Source: CAWJMD01 sp963700925 (lineage in GTDB: Bacteria > Actinomycetota > Actinomycetes > Actinomycetales > CAWJMD01). From it: a stretch of DNA of 64,000 bases. The position numbers were made by a program, and so were the translations under genes. Positions 58,704-64,000 of this stretch are shown piece after piece. Location: the NCBI GenBank assembly GCA_963700925.1, contig OY969553.1, positions 1,550,001 through 1,614,000 on the forward strand, in the 5' to 3' direction. How positions within the stretch are numbered: the first letter of the stretch is position 1; every line of letters begins with the position of its first letter. The notes under the pieces were generated by a model. That model saw only the letters and a list, made by a program, of their open reading frames with translations. It ran no database searches and was not told the DNA's origin.

Positions 58704-60554
58704 GTGATCGCCGGATTCGTCGTCCTGCCGGACACGGCGGCCGGTGCGCGGACCCGCGCGCTTGTGCCACTCCCCGGAACCCGGGTACTTACGCACCTAT
58801 CCGGACGGCCGTGGCTTGTCGGCGACTGGTCCTCGGGTCACGTGATGACGGCATCCGCCGGCCCTGTGCGCTTGGCCGTGATCGGGCAGACGCGCGTCAC
58901 GCCCGACCAGGTGCAGGGGCTGGCCGAACGGGTCACCCATACGTCCGACGTCGACCGGATCGCGCCCATGCTGGCGGGGTCCTGTTACGTCGCGGCCACG
59001 GTGGGTGGCCGCGTCCGGTTGCAGGGCAGCGTCTCTGGGCTGCGCCGTGTGGTCTACGCCCAGGTGAACGGCGTGACCGTCGCCGCCGACCGGTCGGACG
59101 TGCTCGCGTCGATGACCGGTGCCGGGGTGGACGAGGAAGCCCTGGCCCTTCGCCTCGCCTGTGGCCTGCAGGTGCCCTACCCGGCGAATGCGCGAAGCAC
59201 CTGGTCGGGGGTGAAAACGCTTGCCCCGGAGAACTTCCTGCTGATGGACGGGGACCGGACACGGGAGGTGCAGTGGTGGAGCCCGCCCGTCGCCGACCGG
59301 CCGGCGGGAGAAGCAGCGACAGAGGTGCGGAACACGCTGACCAGCGTGCTGGACCGCAGGCCACTGCCCTCTTCAGGGAGACTCAGCGCCGACCTATCCG
59401 GGGGCCTGGACTCCACCTCCTTGTGCTTCCTCGCCGCCCGACACACACCCGAGCTGCTGACCTTCCGATGGGGCGAAGCCGAGGCGGGCAACGACGACGC
59501 GACGTACGCCGAACGGGCGTCGGCGGGGCTCGGTGGAGCGGAGCATGTGGTTGTTCCCCAGCAGGATCTCCCAGAGATGTTCGCCGACCCGGAGTGCTCG
59601 GGGGTGAGCAGCGAGGAGCCCATCGCCCTGGCCCGGGGGACAGCGAGGATGCGCCACAACGCCCGACTGCTCGCCGAGCGCGGTTCGCGTCGGCACCTGG
59701 CCGGGCATGGGGGCGACGAGCTGTTCGCCCCGATGCCGACCTACCTGCATTCCTTGCTTCGACGTCACCCGGTGACGGCGCTCAGGCACGTGCGGGCCTT
59801 CTGCGCTCTGCGCCGCTGGCCGTTGGGCGCGACGCTCACGGAGCTGTCGAACACGGACTCGTTCGCGTCCTGGTGGCGTGCCGAGGCGGGTCGGCTGACC
59901 GATCCCGCTCCGCCGCGGCGGCGTCCCGTGCTCGGCTGGGGCATGGGTCCCTTGCGCGCGGCGCCCTGGATGACCGAGAAGGGCGTCGACCTCGCCCGAG
60001 AAGCGCTGCGCCACACCGCAGATCGCGCGCGGCCCCTTGCGGAGGATGCCGGCACGCACACGCTCCTGCTGCTGGTTCGCTCCAACACCGCGAGCTATCG
60101 GATGTTGGCCCGGCTCTATGCGGAGGCCGGGGTCGAGCTCGACGTGCCCTACCTGGACGACGCCGTACTCGAGACCGTCCTCCGCGTGCCTGCACACGAG
60201 CGCGGCGGGCCGTGGCGCTACAAGCCGTTGCTGGCCGACGCCATGCGCGACATCGTGCCGGGCGAAATCGGCGCCCGATCCACGAAGGGTGAGTTCGGTG
60301 AGGACATCAGGAGAGGGATGCGTCGCAACCTCCCCGCCATCCTCGAGATGTTCACCGACTCCGAGGTGGCCGCGCGCGGGCTGATCCATCTCGACGCCCT
60401 CCGAGCACAGCTGTCCCGTCCGCAGCCGGACAACACGACGGTGCAGGCGCTCGAGAGCCTGCTCGGCTGTGAGTCCTGGCTGCGGGCAGCGACCCGCGGC
60501 CGCGCCACCAGCGACGTCCGCCACGACGACCGCACCGCACCCGAGGAGGTCTGA
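58704..60554 (+). CDS. lasso cyclase (asparagine-synthetase-like)
   Basis: Activates the Asp9 side chain with ATP and closes the ring to Gly1. The 616-residue protein has an N-terminal glutaminase-like domain without the catalytic Cys (GFVVLPDTAAGA at the start). The C-terminal synthetase domain has the PP-loop LSADLSGGLDSTSLCFLA near residue 230 and LAGHGGDELFAPMP downstream. The GTG is the first usable start after the precursor stop. It follows the precursor by 64 bases. Confidence 0.92.
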   Translation: MIAGFVVLPDTAAGARTRALVPLPGTRVLTHLSGRPWLVGDWSSGHVMTASAGPVRLAVIGQTRVTPDQVQGLAERVTHTSDVDRIAPMLAGSCYVAATVGGRVRLQGSVSGLRRVVYAQVNGVTVAADRSDVLASMTGAGVDEEALALRLACGLQVPYPANARSTWSGVKTLAPENFLLMDGDRTREVQWWSPPVADRPAGEAATEVRNTLTSVLDRRPLPSSGRLSADLSGGLDSTSLCFLAARHTPELLTFRWGEAEAGNDDATYAERASAGLGGAEHVVVPQQDLPEMFADPECSGVSSEEPIALARGTARMRHNARLLAERGSRRHLAGHGGDELFAPMPTYLHSLLRRHPVTALRHVRAFCALRRWPLGATLTELSNTDSFASWWRAEAGRLTDPAPPRRRPVLGWGMGPLRAAPWMTEKGVDLAREALRHTADRARPLAEDAGTHTLLLLVRSNTASYRMLARLYAEAGVELDVPYLDDAVLETVLRVPAHERGGPWRYKPLLADAMRDIVPGEIGARSTKGEFGEDIRRGMRRNLPAILEMFTDSEVAARGLIHLDALRAQLSRPQPDNTTVQALESLLGCESWLRAATRGRATSDVRHDDRTAPEEV

Positions 60555-60559
60555 CCCAC

Positions 60560-60814
60560 ATGCAACTTCGTTCCGACGTGTCCACCACGGAAACCGCCGA
60601 CGGCACCGTGTTGCTGCATCACCGCACCGGCCGCTACTGGCAGCTGAACGTCACCGGGAGTCGAGTCCTCCGGCACTTGCTGGACGGAGACTCCGCCGAG
60701 CGGACGGCCGCCGACATGGCCGCCGCCTACGACATCGACCCGCGGCTGGCCGCGCAGGACGTCCACGCCGTCATGGAAGAGCTGGAAGCGGCAGGACTCG
60801 TGGTGACTCAGTGA
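60560..60814 (+). CDS. PqqD-like RiPP recognition element (lasso B1)
   Basis: An 84-residue winged-helix RRE: VSTTETADGTVLLHHRTGRYWQLNVTGSRVLRHLLDG, ending in VMEELEAAGLVVTQ. It binds the leader's Y-P-L-G-F motif and presents the precursor to the peptidase. Its stop overlaps the peptidase start (GTGA). Confidence 0.92.
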   Translation: MQLRSDVSTTETADGTVLLHHRTGRYWQLNVTGSRVLRHLLDGDSAERTAADMAAAYDIDPRLAAQDVHAVMEELEAAGLVVTQ

Positions 60815-61269
60815 GCGTCTCGATGGCGCTGGCCGAGCGGCATCGGCTACCGCTGCGCCGCCGGCTCCTGCCGCTGCTGGCAGTCGGTCTCGCGCGAGCG
60901 CTGGCCCGCCTCCAACCCGCAGGGCTGGTCACGGTGCTCAAGCTCGTCCGTCGCGGGGCTGCGCCGGCCACCGTCACGCACGCACGGACCGCCTGCGACG
61001 AGGTCGTGTCAGTGAGCCTGCGCTGCGCCGGACGCCACTGCCTGCAACGCTCCCTCGCCACCGTGCTGCTCTGCCGGGCCCGCGGTGTCTGGCCGACGTG
61101 GTGCACCGGTGTGAGGACTCACCCGTTCGCCGCGCACGCCTGGGTCGAGGCCGACGACGAGATGGTCGGAGAGGGACTCCCCAAGGGTTACTACCAGCCG
61201 ATCCTCACCGTCCCGCCCGCCGCCCGGCAGTCGGAGGCCAGTGAGTCGGAGAAGGGAGCACCCCCATGA
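60811..61269 (+). CDS. lasso leader peptidase (transglutaminase-like, B2)
   Basis: A 152-residue cysteine protease that removes the leader after Leu31. Conserved segment RCAGRHCLQRSLATVLLCRARGVWPTWCTGVRTHPFAAHAWVEADDEMVGEG holds the nucleophile Cys77 and His109; GLPKGYYQPIL follows. The first 60 residues are an Arg/Leu-rich helix typical of B2. The stop overlaps the next gene (ATGA). Confidence 0.9.
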   Translation: MSVSMALAERHRLPLRRRLLPLLAVGLARALARLQPAGLVTVLKLVRRGAAPATVTHARTACDEVVSVSLRCAGRHCLQRSLATVLLCRARGVWPTWCTGVRTHPFAAHAWVEADDEMVGEGLPKGYYQPILTVPPAARQSEASESEKGAPP

Positions 61270-61880
61270 CTACCGCGCCGGCCAACGCGCCACTCCGCCT
61301 GGTCGAGAGCCCCACCACCAGCCCCACGACGGTGGACTTCACGGAGTACCTGCGCGCGATGTCGGCTCACTGCCCCTACCTCGAGCCATCCGTGCAGCAT
61401 GGGCTGACGCGATGGACGGTATACGAGGCGACCGGATCCGACCCGGAGGTCGAGGAGGCGGTGTTCCGGACGGGAACTGTTGTCGCGGAACAGGTTCGGC
61501 GCCTGTCGAAGGGCCCTCGCGGATCCCTGGTGGCCGAGAACATCGCCGTCGTCGGCGCCGGTCGGGAGGTGCTGGCGTGGCCGCACTGGGCGCTGAAGAA
61601 CCTGTACGCGCCGGTCGGCGTGATGGTGGGCAAGTTCCCGGTGGGCGAGCAGGCCGCCGACGCCCGTGGCCGCACTGTCCCTGAGCCCCCGGTGTCGTTC
61701 CTGGTGGTCCGGGCGGCCGTCCGGGTCCGCGACCCGCACTTCCTGCGCCACACTCCTGAGCTCTCCGCCACGGTGGAGTCCGCGGCAGACGACGGCCGCG
61801 ACGTCTTCGCCTCAGAGCGGCTGCCTCGCACGTGGCACGACGTGAAGCGTTGGGCACGCCTTCGGCTGCCGGCCGAGTAG
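61266..61880 (+). CDS. unknown 204-residue protein of the lasso operon
   Basis: Translation is coupled to the peptidase (ATGA). It reads FTEYLRAMSAHCPYLEPSVQHGLTRWTVYEA near the start and has WPHWALKNLYAPVGVMVGKFPVGEQAADARGR and SFLVVRAAVRVRDPHFLRHTPEL further on. No known oxygenase, methyltransferase or transporter motif. It may belong to a DUF6875-type family, but I am not sure. As the only extra gene in the cluster, it may tailor the peptide (some RES-701 members carry hydroxytryptophan), aid export or give immunity. Confidence 0.75.
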   Translation: MTTAPANAPLRLVESPTTSPTTVDFTEYLRAMSAHCPYLEPSVQHGLTRWTVYEATGSDPEVEEAVFRTGTVVAEQVRRLSKGPRGSLVAENIAVVGAGREVLAWPHWALKNLYAPVGVMVGKFPVGEQAADARGRTVPEPPVSFLVVRAAVRVRDPHFLRHTPELSATVESAADDGRDVFASERLPRTWHDVKRWARLRLPAE

Positions 61881-61904
61881 GAGACCTCTTCATCAGGCAG
61901 ACAA

Positions 61905-61933
61905 CTGCACCCGGGCCTGCGGCCCGGGTGCAG
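61905..61933. terminator. bidirectional terminator
   Basis: CTGCACCCGGGCC pairs perfectly with GGCCCGGGTGCAG around a 3-base loop, 24 bases after the lasso operon's last stop and 18 bases beyond the PKD gene's stop. It ends both convergent transcripts. Confidence 0.9.
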
Positions 61934-61951
61934 TGTGACTGATCGCCTGGT

Positions 61952-64000
61952 CTAGTTCGCCGGCGCCGCCTTGAGCACGACGGTCCACATGGTCGCCTTG
62001 GCGGACCCTGCGTTCGCCGTGGCGGTGCGTCCCGGAGTGGCACCCACAAGCTGTGGCCCGCCGAAGTCGGAGGCCACGGCGGTGATGTGTCCCGGGCCGG
62101 TGCCGATGCCGGTGGTCCGCAGGCTCTGGCCCGCGGGCAGCGTCCAGGCGGTGGTCGCCGTGGACTTGTCGGCCCAGTACGAGACGACCCACTCACCCGC
62201 GACCGGCACCGTGCCGCCGGGGGTGGTGTGCGTGGTCCGGGTCGTGGTCTCGGCCGCTGAGGCGAAGGACTCGATCGGGTTGGCGGCCGTTCCGGAGTAC
62301 GCGACCAGGGTCATGGCGCCCTTGGTCGTACCCGAGAACACGACGGTCTGGGTGGTTCCCCCGTCGTCGACCGAGGCCGCCTTGCTGAACAGGTACGTGC
62401 GGGTGTCGGTGCTCGACTGGCGGCTGCCGACGAGCGTCCAACCCGCCGGCGTCGTCGGGGTCACGAGCACCGCGGTGGTGGCGAACAACAGCATGCCGTC
62501 GCCGGCCTGGACCGTGTTCGGGATGTCCACGCGCTGGGTCGCCGAGGTCGTCGTGAACGAGGCCGACGCCCGGAAGGCGATGTCCTCGAGCTCGGTCGGT
62601 GGCGGCGCGGTGACAGTGACCGTCCGACTGAAGACGGTGGACATCTTCAGATCGTTGTCGGTCACGACCAGGGAGATCGTCTTCTGACCGGCGGTCGCGT
62701 ACGTGTGGGTTGCGGTGACACCGTCGCCGGTCACGCCGTCGCCGAAGTCCCAGGCGTACGACGCGATGGTCCCGTCCGCGTCGGTCGAGCCCGACCCGTC
62801 CACCGTGCATGTCAGCTCGGGGCAGTTGGCTGTGAAGAACGCGACCGGAGCGTTCGGGTCCGGCGGGGCGACCACTCCGCGCTTGAGCACGACGGTCCAC
62901 ATGGTCGCCTTGGCGGACGCCACGTTGGCCGTGGCCGTGCGTGCCGGAGTGGCACCGACAACCTGTGGCCCGCCGAAGTCGGAGGCCACGGCGGAGGCGT
63001 GTGAGGGTCCGATGCCGAAGGCACTGGTCCGCGAGGTCTGGCCCGCGGGCAGCGTCCAGGCGGTGGTCGTGGACCTGTCGGCCCAGTACGACACAACCCA
63101 CTCACCCGCGATCGGCACCGTGCCGCCCGGGGTGGTGTGCGTGGTCCGGCTCGTGCTCTCGGCCGCGGAGGCGAAGGACTCGATCGGGTTGGCGGCCGTA
63201 CCGGAGTACGCGAGCACCGTCAGGACGCCCTTGGTCGATGCAGAGAACACGACTGTCTGGCTGTTCCCCGCGTCGGCGGTCACGGCCGCCTTGCTGTACA
63301 GGTACGTGCGGGTGTCGGTGCTCGACTGGCGGCTGCCGACGAGCGTCCAACCGGCCGGCGTCGTCGGGGTCACGAGGGACGCCGTGGAGGCGAAGAGCAG
63401 CAGGCCGTCGTCGGCTCGCACGGCAGCCGGGATGGTCACGCGCTGAGTCGCGTTGGTCAGCGCCGACGAGGCAGCAGCACGGAAGACGATGTCCTGGAGC
63501 TCGGTCGGTGGCGGCGCGGTCACGGTGACCACCTGGCTGACGCTCGTCGACGCCTTGCCACCGTTGTCGGTGACGACCAGCGAGATCGTCTTCTGGCCGG
63601 CGGTCGCGTAGGTGTGGGTCGCGGTGACGCCGTCGCCGGTCGTGCCGTCGCCCCAGTTCCAGGCGTAGGAGGACACGGTTCCGTCCGCGTCCGAGGACGC
63701 AGCCCCGTTCACGGTGCAGGTCAGCTCGGGGCAGTCAGTCGTGAAGGACGCGACCGGTGCGATGTTCGGATCCTCCCCGGCCTTGAGCACGACGGTCCAC
63801 ATCGTTGCCTTGGCGGACGCCGCGCTGGCTGTGGCGATGCGAGCCGGCGAGGGACCGGCAGCCTGCGGGGCGCCGGAGTCGGAGGCCACGGAGGTGATTC
63901 GACCGCTGCCGGTGCCCACCGCGAGGGCGCGCTGAGTCTGGCCTGCAGGCAGTGTCCAGCCGGTGGTCGCACTGGACTTGTCCGCCCAGAACGAGACGAC
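61952..64000 (-). CDS. repetitive PKD-domain surface protein (partial, N-terminus beyond window)
   Basis: At least 683 residues without a break; the start lies past the right edge. Two kinds of module alternate: a beta-rich domain (VVSYWADKSTATTAWTLPAGQ ... SAKATMWTVVLK) and a PKD domain (APVAFFTANCPELTCTVDGSGSTDADGTIASYAWDFGDGVTGDGVTATHTYATAGQKTISLVVTDN). It ends with a module at KAAPAN, without a sortase motif or membrane anchor. Probably secreted and glycan-binding. Confidence 0.88.
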   Translation of the reverse strand, partial: VVSFWADKSSATTGWTLPAGQTQRALAVGTGSGRITSVASDSGAPQAAGPSPARIATASAASAKATMWTVVLKAGEDPNIAPVASFTTDCPELTCTVNGAASSDADGTVSSYAWNWGDGTTGDGVTATHTYATAGQKTISLVVTDNGGKASTSVSQVVTVTAPPPTELQDIVFRAAASSALTNATQRVTIPAAVRADDGLLLFASTASLVTPTTPAGWTLVGSRQSSTDTRTYLYSKAAVTADAGNSQTVVFSASTKGVLTVLAYSGTAANPIESFASAAESTSRTTHTTPGGTVPIAGEWVVSYWADRSTTTAWTLPAGQTSRTSAFGIGPSHASAVASDFGGPQVVGATPARTATANVASAKATMWTVVLKRGVVAPPDPNAPVAFFTANCPELTCTVDGSGSTDADGTIASYAWDFGDGVTGDGVTATHTYATAGQKTISLVVTDNDLKMSTVFSRTVTVTAPPPTELEDIAFRASASFTTTSATQRVDIPNTVQAGDGMLLFATTAVLVTPTTPAGWTLVGSRQSSTDTRTYLFSKAASVDDGGTTQTVVFSGTTKGAMTLVAYSGTAANPIESFASAAETTTRTTHTTPGGTVPVAGEWVVSYWADKSTATTAWTLPAGQSLRTTGIGTGPGHITAVASDFGGPQLVGATPGRTATANAGSAKATMWTVVLKAAPAN
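61973..63920 (-). repeat. near-identical ~0.9 kb repeats inside the PKD gene
   Basis: The DNA block around the TMWTVVLK codons recurs at about 61975, 62886 and 63784, i.e. at intervals of 911 and 898 bases. Repeat copies are highly alike at the DNA level. Recombination between them could change the number of modules. Confidence 0.8.

Noticed and set aside
1..64000. CRISPR arrays, rRNA genes, further tRNAs
   Set aside because: No regularly spaced direct repeats of CRISPR type, no rRNA-like sequence, and only one cloverleaf were seen.

Overview
The window is high-GC DNA from an actinobacterium that makes mycothiol. Evidence: mshD sits directly behind a GlnR-type regulator, ppk is followed by a MutT1-type Nudix/phosphatase, and an XRE regulator is coupled to an HbhA-like Lys/Ala-rich protein, with a DUF2516 gene nearby. 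GTG starts and ATGA/GTGA overlaps are frequent. The order Propionibacteriales (Nocardioides/Aeromicrobium-like) is my best guess, but it is only inference.

Layout. 1-7.5 kb: housekeeping genes (DUF2516, dtd, asparaginase, UDP-glucose dehydrogenase, HbhA-like and its regulator, a BKACE enzyme behind a degenerate tandem repeat, ygfZ, nitrobindin, a 34-residue membrane protein, DsrE). 7.5-10.5 kb: two different IS110-family transposase genes side by side, lying between the two arms of a 14-bp inverted repeat next to a strong terminator. 10.5-20.4 kb: glnR, mshD, ppk, mutT1 and pstSCAB with a clear PHO box. 20.4-24.6 kb: an arsenic island with two ArsR regulators (arsM-acr3-arsC on one side, a small protein-arsI-16-residue Cys-rich peptide on the other), placed between the pst operon and a pit/DUF47 phosphate transport pair. 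26-48 kb: stress and envelope genes (metallophosphoesterase, cold-shock protein with a hairpin leader, HU-like, YibE/F, Fur, three AIM24 paralogues, a FAD/Fe-S oxidoreductase, an M1 peptidase, a DrrAB-like ABC pair with a divergent WYL regulator, two DUF4190-pilin proteins, SoxR/SDR/QueA-like, LacI, ATPase-PAS).

48-58 kb is accessory. A tRNA-Lys(UUU) gene is followed by a relic integrase and an aldo/keto reductase, and a perfect 36-bp copy of the tRNA 3' end closes this 2-kb relic. Further on are a class IV aminotransferase/sulfotransferase-like pair, kynureninase head-to-head with a GntR gene that has lost its DNA-binding domain, a ROK regulator divergent from a DUF1479 gene, and a truncated aldo/keto reductase.

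58.5-61.9 kb holds the most interesting system: a compact lasso peptide cluster (precursor, cyclase, RRE protein, leader peptidase, and a 204-residue protein of unknown function). The predicted core GDWNGTSPDWFFNYFW is a close relative of the endothelin-receptor antagonist RES-701-1. The window ends inside a large repetitive PKD-domain surface protein.

The strongest leads are the RES-701-like lasso cluster with its unknown fifth gene, the Cys-rich micropeptide of the arsenic island, the paired IS110 elements (possible bridge RNAs), and the tRNA-Lys relic island.
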